A stretch of DNA of 35,444 nucleotides from Bacteroidales bacterium (GCA_012837685.1 DUQS01000024.1:1-35444); one strand, 5' to 3'. Positions 15,379 to 23,456 are shown, counted from the first letter of the stretch. Notes: generated by a model from the sequence alone, not told the origin. Numbers and translations are program-made.

Positions 15379-17040
15379 ATGAATATTACAGGAACAATAA
15401 CAGGCATAAAATACAGCCCTTTGTTTTTAGAAAAATTGAAAGAGGTTGATATTAAAGAGTTTGACATAAATAAAGTTCCTGCTACGTGTTTATTGAAAAG
15501 CAAAAACAGTCTGTTTGCCGTATCAAAATGGGTGTCGCCCAAGCGTACCCGTTCATATCCGTTTGAAAGAGTGTATAACTCATTGGGAATGAGTAAGAAA
15601 ATAACTGTTATTCCGATAGTAAAAGATGAAGGTGCAAACGGCACAGTAACGGGTAATAATGTTAGCTACAACCCCGAAACCAACACCCTTACGCTTGATG
15701 GTGCTACTATCAGCAGTTCAGGCGATTATGGTGCTATTGCAACCCATATTGATGGACTGAAAATAGATGTTATAGGCACCAACACGATAACAACTACAAC
15801 AAATCAGGAGGGAATTAGATTTTATGGAACATCATCTAATAACATCGAGGGTAGTGGTTCTCTTACTATAAATGCACCAAATTATGAAGCTATACGGTCA
15901 AGTGATACATTGGTAATTAAAAACTGCACCATTGCCGCCACAGGCTATCTTTGCGGTATTAGTGGCGGTAATGGTGGGGATAAGCTTATTATTGATAATG
16001 CCACTGTATCAGCTACTGGAACAATCTTTGGCTCAATCTATAGCTTTAAGGATATAGAGCTTATTGGTTGTGCTATTGTAAAGCCTTCGGATGCAGAGTT
16101 TAACCCTTCCCAACGCGCCATCTGTGCAGCAGATACTATTGTTAAAACCGAAGTAAAGATAATACCAGCCTACGACCTTTGGGTTTGTGGCGAACAGGTA
16201 ACCGTTGCCAATAAAAACGACCTACGCGGCACCTTTGCAGGTGGCACGGTAACGGGTAATAATGTTAGCTACAACCCCGAAACCAACACCCTTACGCTTG
16301 ATGGTGCTACTATCAGCAGTTCAAGTTCAGACGGTTATGGTAGTGGTATTACTATCAAGATTAATGGATTGAAAATAGAGGTTATAGGTGCCAACACAGT
16401 AACAAGTACAGCCAATGTCCCGGGAATTGGTATTATTGAAACATCGTCTAATAGCATCGAGGGTAACGGCACACTTATGGTAAGTGCACTAAATGATTGT
16501 GAAGCTTTATTTGTTCATACTGTCGATACATTAACTATTAAATATTGTAAACTTACGGCTATAGGTAGTGATTGCGGTATTTATGGTGTTGTTGCTAAAC
16601 AACTTATCATCGATAACGCTACTGTATCTGCTACAGGAACAAATTACGGCTCAATCTCTGGCTTTGATGATATGGAGCTTATCGGTTGTGCTATTGTAAA
16701 GCCTGCAGGTGCGGTTTTCAATCCAGATAATGATGCTGTTTGCTATGCTGATGGCACTGTAGTTAAAGAAGAAGTGAAGATAAAACCTACAGGTACAGGT
16801 GTGAAAAATATTGGTAATCAAACTGTTATAATTTATCCAAATCCGGTACAAGATATTTTGCACATACAAGCAGAAGGAGCGGTTACTGCCGTACGTGTTT
16901 ACAATATCCACGGTGCAGTGGTGGCTCAAGCTCTGAATAATGTACGCGAAATCAATCTTTCTCACTTGCCTACAGGTATCTATATGGTACGTGTAGAAGT
17001 AGGAGAGAACATTGGCACAATGAGAATAATAAAGAATTGA
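15379..17040 (+). CDS. Chimeric protein: cytosolic-type N-terminus fused to T9SS-sorted repeat protein
   Basis: The 553-aa frame joins two unlike parts. Residues 1 to about 86 (MNITGTITGIKYSPLFLEKL to ITVIPIVKDEG, with WVSPKRTRSYP) have no signal peptide and resemble, from memory only, the start of an uncharacterised Bacteroidetes cytosolic protein. From residue 88 it becomes a secreted-type protein with two repeats of about 200 aa: GTVTGNNVSYNPETNTLTLD at 88 and again at about 289, each followed by a beta-helix-like run (IEVIGANTVTS, LIIDNATVSATGT, ELIGCAIVKP). The second repeat is preceded by YDLWVCGEQVT, which the first lacks. Residues 474-553 are a T9SS type A sorting domain (IIYPNPVQDILHI, YNIHGAVV, LPTGIYMVRVE). 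Without a Sec signal the tail cannot be used, so the product is probably non-functional or mislocalised; an upstream-deletion fusion is the likely cause. Confidence 0.75.
   Translation: MNITGTITGIKYSPLFLEKLKEVDIKEFDINKVPATCLLKSKNSLFAVSKWVSPKRTRSYPFERVYNSLGMSKKITVIPIVKDEGANGTVTGNNVSYNPETNTLTLDGATISSSGDYGAIATHIDGLKIDVIGTNTITTTTNQEGIRFYGTSSNNIEGSGSLTINAPNYEAIRSSDTLVIKNCTIAATGYLCGISGGNGGDKLIIDNATVSATGTIFGSIYSFKDIELIGCAIVKPSDAEFNPSQRAICAADTIVKTEVKIIPAYDLWVCGEQVTVANKNDLRGTFAGGTVTGNNVSYNPETNTLTLDGATISSSSSDGYGSGITIKINGLKIEVIGANTVTSTANVPGIGIIETSSNSIEGNGTLMVSALNDCEALFVHTVDTLTIKYCKLTAIGSDCGIYGVVAKQLIIDNATVSATGTNYGSISGFDDMELIGCAIVKPAGAVFNPDNDAVCYADGTVVKEEVKIKPTGTGVKNIGNQTVIIYPNPVQDILHIQAEGAVTAVRVYNIHGAVVAQALNNVREINLSHLPTGIYMVRVEVGENIGTMRIIKN
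15640..15720 (+). repeat. 81-bp direct repeat, copy 1
   Basis: Matches 16243-16323 at 80 of 81 positions (difference at 15645/16248). It lies exactly at the fusion joint in the chimeric gene. Confidence 0.9.
16243..16323 (+). repeat. 81-bp direct repeat, copy 2
   Basis: Second copy, 603 bp (201 codons) after the first and in frame with it, encoding the start of the second beta-repeat. Neighbouring sequence on both sides is much less similar. Confidence 0.9.
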
Positions 17041-17054
17041 CAAATTTACAAATT

Positions 17055-17268
17055 GCAACCAACCGCTCTAAGCGGTTTGTTGCGTTGTTGAAAATAAAAT
17101 TAATTGCAAACTTTGAACAACGGGACGAACGGCGTGAAGCCGTTTGTCCCCGAAATTGGGGGCTAAACCTTACGCATTTTCCCCCTTTAGGGGGATTAAG
17201 GGGGTAAACAATTCACCGATTCAACAGTTCAACAATTTACTGCACCTAAATCTTTCCCTTTTAGGGAA
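17055..17268. other. Cluster of palindromes between the chimeric gene and the HAD gene
   Basis: Five inverted repeats in about 210 bp: 17055-17083 (AACCGCT-CTA-AGCGGTT core), 17122-17150 (12-bp stem around GTGAA), 17148-17161 (CCCC-GAAATT-GGGG), 17181-17194 (CCCCC-TTTA-GGGGG) and 17254-17268 (TTCCCT-TTT-AGGGAA). None has a proper T-run. The first may end the chimeric transcript. Confidence 0.55.
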
Positions 17269-17300
17269 CAAGGGGGTGGTGAGGGATTATAACTGATACA

Positions 17301-17948
17301 ATGACAATAAAAACTATTCTTTTCGATTTTGATGGCGTAGTAGTAAATACAGAAAATTTACATCTCAGAGCTTTGGGCGAAGTATTGACCAATCACGGCA
17401 TCAACTATCCTGACGATTTGTTACAGAACTTTGTGGGTAAAAACGATGCGTTACTTTATCAATATGTTATTGATAATTTGGATGATAGCTATGAATTGGA
17501 CTATTTGCTGAATGAGAAAAACAAAATTTTTGACAAAATAGTTAAAGAGCTAAAACCCATAGACGGTTTTTTTGATTTTATCGATAGTGTTATCCGAAAA
17601 AAGATACCGCACGCTGTTGTAACTTCTTCGTCGAAAGAGACGCTGAAAATGATTAGTGATTTTTTCCCATTTCAAAATTACTTTGATGTGGTTGTTTGTG
17701 AGGAAGATACCACTCGGCACAAACCTTACCCCGAACCCTATTTGTTGGGCTTGAAACGTACGGGAGGAGACAAGGAGACCACGCTTATTATTGAAGATTC
17801 TGTAAATGGAATAAAAGCCGGAAAATCGGCAGAATGTATTGTGTTCGGGCTTACCACTTCATTGCCACGCAACATTTTGCTCAATGCAGGCGCCGATAAG
17901 GTTTTTGATAGTTACAACGAGATAAGTAAAGCTATTTGGGGTAAATAA
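17301..17948 (+). CDS. HAD-superfamily hydrolase, beta-phosphoglucomutase-like
   Basis: A 215-aa HAD subfamily IA enzyme. Motif I is LFDFDGVVVNTE with nucleophile Asp9 and acid/base Asp11, motif II is VVTSSSKET, motif III the Lys in RHKPYPEPYL, and motif IV LIIEDSVNGIKAGKSA. The alpha-helical cap lies between about residues 18 and 90. Such enzymes are sugar-phosphate phosphatases or phosphomutases in the cytosol; residues alone do not give the substrate. Its ATG follows a palindrome-rich gap and it is followed by the terminator at 18025-18046, so it is likely a single-gene unit. Confidence 0.88.
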   Translation: MTIKTILFDFDGVVVNTENLHLRALGEVLTNHGINYPDDLLQNFVGKNDALLYQYVIDNLDDSYELDYLLNEKNKIFDKIVKELKPIDGFFDFIDSVIRKKIPHAVVTSSSKETLKMISDFFPFQNYFDVVVCEEDTTRHKPYPEPYLLGLKRTGGDKETTLIIEDSVNGIKAGKSAECIVFGLTTSLPRNILLNAGADKVFDSYNEISKAIWGK

Positions 17949-18024
17949 ATTGTACCGTTAAAGCGGTAATTTTAGAAAAAAATCTAATTTGTAATCTTCT
18001 TTTTAAGGTTAAACCATTGTTTTT

Positions 18025-18046
18025 AAGCAGGTTTTTCCTGCTTTTT
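18025..18046 (+). terminator. Terminator after the HAD gene
   Basis: AAGCAGG-TTTTT-CCTGCTT is a perfect 7-bp stem followed by T residues. A weaker hairpin, TACCG-N6-CGGTA (17953-17968), precedes it. Confidence 0.8.
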
Positions 18047-18054
18047 AATATATC

Positions 18055-18085
18055 ATTGTTAACACAAAAAAAAGTGTTAAATTTG
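18055..18085 (+). promoter_or_regulatory. Promoter with an embedded operator-like palindrome
   Basis: ATTG (18055-18058), 19 bases, then TAAATTTG (18078-18085). The perfect inverted repeat TTAACAC-A8-GTGTTAA (18059-18080) fills the spacer between the two boxes and overlaps the -7 box. A protein bound there would block transcription of the 18109-20220 operon. Confidence 0.6.
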
Positions 18086-18108
18086 AACGCAAATAATAAT
18101 TATGGATT

Positions 18109-18657
18109 ATGGTATATAAATTCATTCTAATTTCCGATGAAGTGGATAACTTTTTTCGGGAAATAAAAATTAATTCGGAGGCTACGTTTTTCGACTTCCA
18201 CGAAGTAATTTTAGATTCCGTGGGCTATACGAAAGACCAAATAACCTCTTTTTTCATCTGTTCCAACAAATGGGACAAACGAGAAGAGATTACTCTTTTA
18301 GCGATGGACGAAAGTTCGGAGTACGACAATTATTTGATGGAATCAACTTTGCTTGAGGAATTTATTTCCGATGAAGGGCAACGCTTAATGTACGTTTTCG
18401 ATAATATTACGGAACGAGCTTTCTTTATCGAATTGAAAGAAATCATCCCGTCGGAACGCATGGACAAACCGTTGTGCGTGAATAAGAAAGGTAATCCTCC
18501 TCCACAACAACTTGATATTGATGATTTTGCAACAACAGTTGTTGGAAAAACCGATTTTGATACCGATTTTTACGGCGACGAAAATTTTAATGAAGACGAA
18601 TTGGATGCAGATAGCTTCGGAGACGTAAGTTCCGATGATTTAGGACACGAAATTTAA
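18109..18657 (+). CDS. pRiA4b ORF-3-like (MM3350-type) protein
   Basis: A cytosolic, acidic 182-aa protein. Its first half (YKFILISDEVDNFFREIKI, ATFFDFHEVILDSVGY, ITSFFICSNKWDKREEITL) follows the pattern of the plasmid pRiA4b ORF-3-like family, with the paired beta strands and the D-x-F-x-x-x-H-x-x-I helix. The C-terminal 40 residues are almost all Asp, Glu, Asn and Ser, as in Bacteroidales homologues. The function is unknown; the family name comes from a plasmid gene and does not imply transposition. It heads an operon with miaA (12 bp later) and lysE (12 bp after that), behind a promoter carrying a palindrome. Confidence 0.75.
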   Translation: MVYKFILISDEVDNFFREIKINSEATFFDFHEVILDSVGYTKDQITSFFICSNKWDKREEITLLAMDESSEYDNYLMESTLLEEFISDEGQRLMYVFDNITERAFFIELKEIIPSERMDKPLCVNKKGNPPPQQLDIDDFATTVVGKTDFDTDFYGDENFNEDELDADSFGDVSSDDLGHEI

Positions 18658-18669
18658 CGCTCTGTAGTT

Positions 18670-19569
18670 ATGTCAACGCTCATCGCCATAGTAGGTCCTA
18701 CAGGTGTGGGAAAAACGGATTTAAGTCTTCGTTTGGCGAAAGAGTATGCTTGCCCGATAGTTTCTTGTGATTCACGGCAAATATTCAAAGAGTTAAAAAT
18801 AGGCGTTGCTGCGCCTTCGGATGACCAGTTGCGTGCCGTAAAACACTATTTTATCGGGTGTAAATCAATAGAGGAGCGTTACAGTGCGGGAAAATATGAA
18901 TTGGACGCAATGGCGGTGCTCGAACGTGAATTTGAATCGCACAAAGCGTTACTTCTTGTCGGCGGCTCTATGTTATATGCCGATGCTATTTTTAAGGGTA
19001 TCGACGATTTGCCGACTATAGATACCGAATTGCGCGAGGAGTTGTTGCGCTATTATGCCGAAAATGGCATCGAAGCAATTCGGCGGCGTTTGTATCTGTT
19101 GGATCCTGAACATTACAAGCAGATGGATTTAAGTAACGCAAAACGAATTTTGCATGCGATAGAAGTTTGCATGATGACCGGAAAAACATTTACCGAATTG
19201 CGTACCAATCAAAAAAAACAGCGACCTTTTGCCATTTTGAAAATAGGTTTGACGCGTCCGCGCAAGGAGTTGTACGACCGTATTAATCGGCGCGTGGTAG
19301 AAATGATGAGCGACGGACTGGAAGAAGAGGCACGGAATTTGTATCCGAAACGTAATTTGAATGCGTTAAATACCGTTGGCTACAAAGAGTTGTTTAAGTA
19401 TTTCGACGGCACGTGGAGTAGGGAGTTCGCTATTAGTATGATACAGCAAAACACAAGGCGTTATGCCAAAAAGCAACTCACTTGGTTTCAGCGCGATGAA
19501 GAAATAAATTGGTTTCATCCGAACGATGAAGATGAAATTGTGGCGTTTGTGCAAAATAACGTGTCGTAA
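18670..19569 (+). CDS. miaA: tRNA dimethylallyltransferase
   Basis: MiaA adds a dimethylallyl group from DMAPP to N6 of A37 in tRNAs that read codons starting with U. The 299-aa sequence has the P-loop IVGPTGVGKTDLS (8-15), the SCDSRQIFKEL motif, VGGSMLYADAIFKGI in place of the more usual GGTGLY (Ser for Thr), and the C-terminal NTVGYKEL and QNTRRYAKKQLTWFQRD signatures. The length is at the lower normal end. It is encoded in a tight operon with the pRiA4b-like gene before it and the LysE-type exporter after it. Confidence 0.95.
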   Translation: MSTLIAIVGPTGVGKTDLSLRLAKEYACPIVSCDSRQIFKELKIGVAAPSDDQLRAVKHYFIGCKSIEERYSAGKYELDAMAVLEREFESHKALLLVGGSMLYADAIFKGIDDLPTIDTELREELLRYYAENGIEAIRRRLYLLDPEHYKQMDLSNAKRILHAIEVCMMTGKTFTELRTNQKKQRPFAILKIGLTRPRKELYDRINRRVVEMMSDGLEEEARNLYPKRNLNALNTVGYKELFKYFDGTWSREFAISMIQQNTRRYAKKQLTWFQRDEEINWFHPNDEDEIVAFVQNNVS

Positions 19570-19581
19570 AAGCGTGAAATT

Positions 19582-20220
19582 ATGCTGCAAATATTTTTAA
19601 CAGGCATTATTATCGGATTATTCATCTCGGTTCCCATAGGACCTTTGGGCATTTTGTGTATCCAACGGACATTGAATCGTGGGCGTGCTTATGGCATCGT
19701 TACGGGGCTTGGCGCAACCACTTCCGATTTAATCTATGCCGTATTGGTGGGATTTGGTATGAACTTCATAATTAATTTTATACAAGACCATCAAGCACTT
19801 ATACAGATTGTGGGCAGCATCATTATTTGCGGTTTTGGTGTTCATGTATTCCGAAGTAATCCTTCCAAACAGTTAGCTCTCTCGGCAACTAACAACTCAA
19901 AAGACGACTATTTTAGCAATTACATATCGGCGTTTTTACTCTGTTTCAGTAATCCGTTGATAATTTTTTTGTTGATAGGTTTGTTTGCTCAGTTTCAATT
20001 TTTCTCACCGGAGCAAACTATCTATGAAGACATTGTCGGCTTAGGCTCTATACTGCTGGGCGCATTCATGTGGTGGTTGCTTATTACGCTGGTAGTCAGC
20101 AAATTCCGAACGCAATTTAATGTGCGCGGATTGTGGATTTTGAACAAAATTACCGGCTCGTTGCTAATAGCTTTAGGTATCGGTGGCGTGGTGAGTACGG
20201 CTTTAGGCATTGTTCTCTAA
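19582..20220 (+). CDS. LysE/RhtB-family exporter
   Basis: A 212-aa membrane protein with about six hydrophobic segments (near 2-25, 38-62, 68-85, 108-132, 147-170, 185-208). The start LTGIIIGLFISVPIGPLGILCI contains the PxGP motif typical of LysE/RhtB transporters, and FLLCFSNPLIIFLLIGLFA matches the second conserved NP segment. Family members export amino acids or related small molecules by proton exchange. The substrate cannot be predicted here. Its stop is 17 bp from that of the convergent xerD gene, with no terminator visible between them. Confidence 0.85.
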   Translation: MLQIFLTGIIIGLFISVPIGPLGILCIQRTLNRGRAYGIVTGLGATTSDLIYAVLVGFGMNFIINFIQDHQALIQIVGSIIICGFGVHVFRSNPSKQLALSATNNSKDDYFSNYISAFLLCFSNPLIIFLLIGLFAQFQFFSPEQTIYEDIVGLGSILLGAFMWWLLITLVVSKFRTQFNVRGLWILNKITGSLLIALGIGGVVSTALGIVL

Positions 20221-20237
20221 AACCGTTTTTCCAAAAA

Positions 20238-21128
20238 TTAATCTTTTCGAAGTTTGTTTCGCGGATGTTTCTGCATGATTTCCTGTCTTAGGAATTTCAT
20301 GTTGATATGCGTGTAGACTTCGGTTGTTAGTATGCTTTCATGCCCCAAAAGTTGCTGTATGGCACGCAAGTTAGCTCCGCCTTCCAATAGATGAGTGGCA
20401 AATGAGTGGCGGAAAGTGTGTGGACTAATCTCTTTTTGTATATTGGCGGCTTTGGCAAGTTGCTTCACAATGGTAAAAATCATCACTCGTGTCAATTGAC
20501 GACCGTATCGGTTGACAAATAGAAAATCTTCTGCCTCTTTTTTCACATCCAGCAGGTTGCGGTCGCGCCGCCACAGTTCAATAGCCCGCAGTGCGGCTTC
20601 GGATAGTGGCACCAATCGCTCTTTGCTGCCTTTGCCTTCCACTTTCATATATTTTTCTTTAAAGTAGATGTTCGACAGCTTCAAGTTGACCAACTCCGAT
20701 ACGCGCAACCCCGAACCGTAAAGTGTTTCAATGATGGCAGCGTTGCGTTGTCCTTGCGGATGCGATAAATCAATGGCGTTAATGATGGCGTCAATTTCTT
20801 TTACTGACAAAACTTCGGGAATCTGTGCAGGCAATTTGGGCGATTCTAAAAGTTCTGTAGGGTCGTTATCTATTTGATTGTCAATGAGAAGAAATCTATA
20901 AAACGAACGTATGCCGGAAATAATTCGAGCCTGCGAACGGGGTTGTATCCCCAAATCCGCAAGCTCGATAATAAAATCTCTAAGATGCTCTATAGTAGCC
21001 TCTTTTGGCGAAATGTGCGCTTCGTTCAAATAGACCAAAAGCATATTAACGTCCTTCAAATAAGCCTCGATGGTGTTGGGCGACAAGGACTTTTCGAGTA
21101 AAAGGTATGCTTTATATTTTTCTATCAT
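20238..21128 (-). CDS. xerD: Tyrosine recombinase XerD
   Basis: A 296-aa site-specific recombinase with the SAM-like N-terminal domain (1-95) and the catalytic domain. The active-site residues are Arg142 (GSGLRVSELVNL), Lys166, His237 and Arg240 (SPHTFRHSFATHLLEGGA), His263 (LLGHESI) and the nucleophile Tyr272 (TEVYTHIN). Length and the HxLRHxFATHLLEGGADLR-type block fit XerD, which with XerC resolves chromosome dimers at dif. No integrase-like context or att sites are present, so this is the housekeeping enzyme and not a mobile one. It follows the serA-like gene by 21 bp. Confidence 0.93.
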   Translation of the reverse strand: MIEKYKAYLLLEKSLSPNTIEAYLKDVNMLLVYLNEAHISPKEATIEHLRDFIIELADLGIQPRSQARIISGIRSFYRFLLIDNQIDNDPTELLESPKLPAQIPEVLSVKEIDAIINAIDLSHPQGQRNAAIIETLYGSGLRVSELVNLKLSNIYFKEKYMKVEGKGSKERLVPLSEAALRAIELWRRDRNLLDVKKEAEDFLFVNRYGRQLTRVMIFTIVKQLAKAANIQKEISPHTFRHSFATHLLEGGANLRAIQQLLGHESILTTEVYTHINMKFLRQEIMQKHPRNKLRKD

Positions 21129-21149
21129 TAGACGAAAGACCGTGTCAAT

Positions 21150-22070
21150 TTATTTATTGACGCGAAAACGTTCGTTGCCGTTTTTAAAATAATCAACTAT
21201 TTGTGTGGCAGCGGCTAAACCTGCATTCATATTGGCTTCGGCGGTTTCGGCTCCCATTTTTTTAGGTGTTGCAAATATGCGGTTGCCGAATTTTTCTTGT
21301 AAAACAGCCAATGAAGCGGGAGCAATGTCGGTTATATATTTGAAATCCTGACGTTCTTCCAATATTTTTGCCAAATCGTCTTCGTCAATCACTTCTTTGC
21401 GTGCCGTATTAACCAAACAAGCGCCTTTGGGCATAAGGCTCAACAATTTGTAGTTAATCGATTTTTTAGTTTGCTCGTTAGCTGGAATATGCAGCGATAC
21501 GTAGTTTGATGTGCTGTACAATTCTTCCAAGCTGGCAACAGGTGTAACGCCTTCCGCTTTCATGTTTTCTGCCGGAACAAACGGGTCGAAAGCTAACACT
21601 TGCATTCCGAATCCTTTTGCCAATTGCGCTACCAACCGACCAATGTTGCCGTAGGCTTGTATGCCGAGCGTTTTTCCTTTCAGTTCGCTGCCGGTAGATG
21701 GAACAAATTGGTTGCGTGCCATATAAACCATCATTCCGAGAGCCAATTCGGCTACTGCATTAGAATTTTGTCCGGGGGTGTTCATAGCTACAATGCCGCG
21801 CGCTGTACAAGCATCAAGGTCAAGATTATCAAATCCTGCGCCTGCGCGAACAACAATTTTCAACTTTTTTGCATGGTCAATAACCTCTTTTGTAACTTTG
21901 TCGGAGCGCACAATCAATGCGTCAACATCGGTTACCGCTTCATACAGTTTTTGAACATCGCTCTCTTTTTCGAGCAGTGCCAATTCATAATTTTCTTTTT
22001 CGACAATTTTGCGAATGCCTTCAACAGCGGCTTTTGCAAAGGGTTTTTCTGTAGCAACTAATACTTTCAT
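21150..22070 (-). CDS. serA: D-3-phosphoglycerate dehydrogenase-like 2-hydroxyacid dehydrogenase
   Basis: A 306-aa enzyme of the D-isomer 2-hydroxyacid dehydrogenase family, short-type SerA without ACT domain. The NAD site is GIQAYGNIGR (136-145), with Ala139 where the first Gly of GxGxxG is usual. The substrate arginine is Arg224 in VNTARKEV. Where the family has TPHxGAxT, this protein reads TPKKMGAETAEAN, so the catalytic His is replaced by Lys270; I recall the same change in other Bacteroidetes SerA proteins. It would oxidise 3-phosphoglycerate to 3-phosphohydroxypyruvate for serine synthesis. serC is not adjacent. It sits 59 bp after mltG and 21 bp before xerD on the minus strand. Confidence 0.82.
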   Translation of the reverse strand: MKVLVATEKPFAKAAVEGIRKIVEKENYELALLEKESDVQKLYEAVTDVDALIVRSDKVTKEVIDHAKKLKIVVRAGAGFDNLDLDACTARGIVAMNTPGQNSNAVAELALGMMVYMARNQFVPSTGSELKGKTLGIQAYGNIGRLVAQLAKGFGMQVLAFDPFVPAENMKAEGVTPVASLEELYSTSNYVSLHIPANEQTKKSINYKLLSLMPKGACLVNTARKEVIDEDDLAKILEERQDFKYITDIAPASLAVLQEKFGNRIFATPKKMGAETAEANMNAGLAAATQIVDYFKNGNERFRVNK

Positions 22071-22129
22071 TGTTATTTTTTTTATTGTTTGTATATAAAT
22101 TTTATAGAATACTGATTGTCAGTAAATTA

Positions 22130-23191
22130 TTATTTCTGTTTTTTGCGTTGCGCTTCTCTCAAAGCTTTGTGGTAACGCTGCGAGTTGCGTTGATGTTCTA
22201 CCAGAGTCGATGCAAAATTGTGTTCACCATTCAAAGTCTCTTTAGCGCACATATATAAATAATTGCTTTTCTGATAGTTGAGTACGGCATCAATGCTCTC
22301 AATCATGGGCATACGTATAGGTCCCGGAGGCAAACCTTTGTATTTGTAAGTGTTGTAGGGCGAATCAATCAGCGTGTGTTCTTTCAAAATGCGTGTGAGC
22401 GAAAAATCACCCGAAGCAAATTTTGCGGTAGGGCAGGCTTGCAATGGAATTCCTTTGCGTAATCGGTTGATATACAGCCCTGCAATAATAGGTTTGTCTT
22501 TTTTGATATTGGTCTCTTCTTCAATAATTGAAGCTAACGTGGAAACTTCCATAGGCGTTAATCCAATGTTTTTAGCTTTACTGAGCCGTTCTTCGTTCCA
22601 AAAACGATGGTATTCCTTCGCCATTTTATCGAAAAACTTCTTGGCGGAAATGTTCCAATACATTTCATAAGTATTTGGAATAAAAAGCCCTATAACTGTA
22701 AATGTATCAACATTATAAGTTTTCAAAAACTCTTCATCGGTAAGTAATTTCATTACATGAGCCGAATCCAACATCAACTGTTGGCTAATGCGCGATGCTA
22801 ATTTTGTTTTTGTTCGTATGTTGTTGATGGTAAATCGAACAGGAACCTGCATACCCCAAATTAAATTGGTTATCAGGGTTTTATTGCTCATTCCGTCAGT
22901 AATTTGATAGTAGCCCGTGTGGTTGACGGTGTAATTTTTGCGTTCACACCAATTTTTGAATGATGTGCTGTTTTTTATCCAACCTCCGCTCTCTAATTGG
23001 GCAATAATATCGTCAATAGTAGTTTCGGGCGTGATATAAATATAGGCTTTTTTGTCATTTTCTACCGAAAAATTTGGAGCAACAAACGTATAATAGCGTA
23101 CGCCGACAATGGTGAAAAATAGTACAATTAAACTTAATACGCTTATTAATAGTGTTTTGTAGTGTTTTTTTGATTTTGATTTTTTGGACAT
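22130..23191 (-). CDS. mltG: Endolytic transglycosylase MltG
   Basis: MltG cuts nascent peptidoglycan strands in the periplasm and sets their length. I start at ATG 23191 (MSKKSKSKKHYKTLL), because the upstream GTG at 23224 would add 11 residues and falls in the promoter. The 353-aa protein has a short charged N-terminus, one membrane helix (about 12-32) and the YceG domain. Conserved blocks include LASIIEEETN with the catalytic Glu, IAGLYINRLRKGIPLQACPT and SPYNTYKYKGLPPGPI. It leads a minus-strand group with the serA-like gene and xerD. The promoter region is shared, divergently, with tRNA-Ser. Confidence 0.92.
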   Translation of the reverse strand: MSKKSKSKKHYKTLLISVLSLIVLFFTIVGVRYYTFVAPNFSVENDKKAYIYITPETTIDDIIAQLESGGWIKNSTSFKNWCERKNYTVNHTGYYQITDGMSNKTLITNLIWGMQVPVRFTINNIRTKTKLASRISQQLMLDSAHVMKLLTDEEFLKTYNVDTFTVIGLFIPNTYEMYWNISAKKFFDKMAKEYHRFWNEERLSKAKNIGLTPMEVSTLASIIEEETNIKKDKPIIAGLYINRLRKGIPLQACPTAKFASGDFSLTRILKEHTLIDSPYNTYKYKGLPPGPIRMPMIESIDAVLNYQKSNYLYMCAKETLNGEHNFASTLVEHQRNSQRYHKALREAQRKKQK

Positions 23192-23277
23192 ATTCAAAGT
23201 TTTTTCTACGCTGTAAAGATACACATAAGTTTTTTGAAATAAATATTTTTTTATTTTTAATTATAAGAAATTTGATG

Positions 23278-23285
23278 TATCTTTG
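23278..23285 (+). promoter_or_regulatory. -7 element of tRNA-Ser
   Basis: TATCTTTG matches TAnnTTTG and lies 20 bp before the tRNA 5' end. The -33 position is AT-rich without TTTG. Confidence 0.55.
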
Positions 23286-23305
23286 CAACGCTTTTTTAGC
23301 AGGAA

Positions 23306-23392
23306 GGAAGTTTGGGTGAGTGGCTGAAACCATCAGTTTGCTAAACTGACGTACGGGTAACCGTACCGAGGGTTCGAATCCCTCAGCTTCCG
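23306..23392 (+). tRNA. tRNA-Ser (anticodon GCT)
   Basis: An 87-nt class II tRNA. Acceptor GGAAGTT pairs with AGCTTCC (one G-U), the anticodon arm is TCAGT-TTGCTAA-ACTGA with GCT (reads AGC/AGU), the long variable arm is CGTACGGGTAACCGTACC, and the T-arm is GAGGG-TTCGAAT-CCCTC. CCA is not encoded. Confidence 0.96.
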
Positions 23393-23399
23393 CAAAATG

Positions 23400-23436
23400 A
23401 AGTGGCTGGATAGTTTTTACTATTTAGTCACTTTTT
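23400..23436 (+). terminator. Terminator of tRNA-Ser
   Basis: AAGTGGCTGGATAGT (23400-23414) and ACTATTTAGTCACTT (23419-23433) pair over 15 positions, three of them G-U, around a T4 loop, followed by T residues. Confidence 0.85.
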
Positions 23437-23456
23437 ATTTTAAAGCTGTATAAAAC

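Noticed and set aside
18109-18657. Transposon passenger gene, as the pRiA4b/IS1096-related family name suggests
   Set aside because: It heads a tight operon with miaA and no inverted repeats of an IS surround it.
20238-21128. Tyrosine recombinase as a sign of a mobile element
   Set aside because: Length, motifs and neighbours (serA-like, mltG) fit housekeeping XerD; no att repeats or cargo were found.
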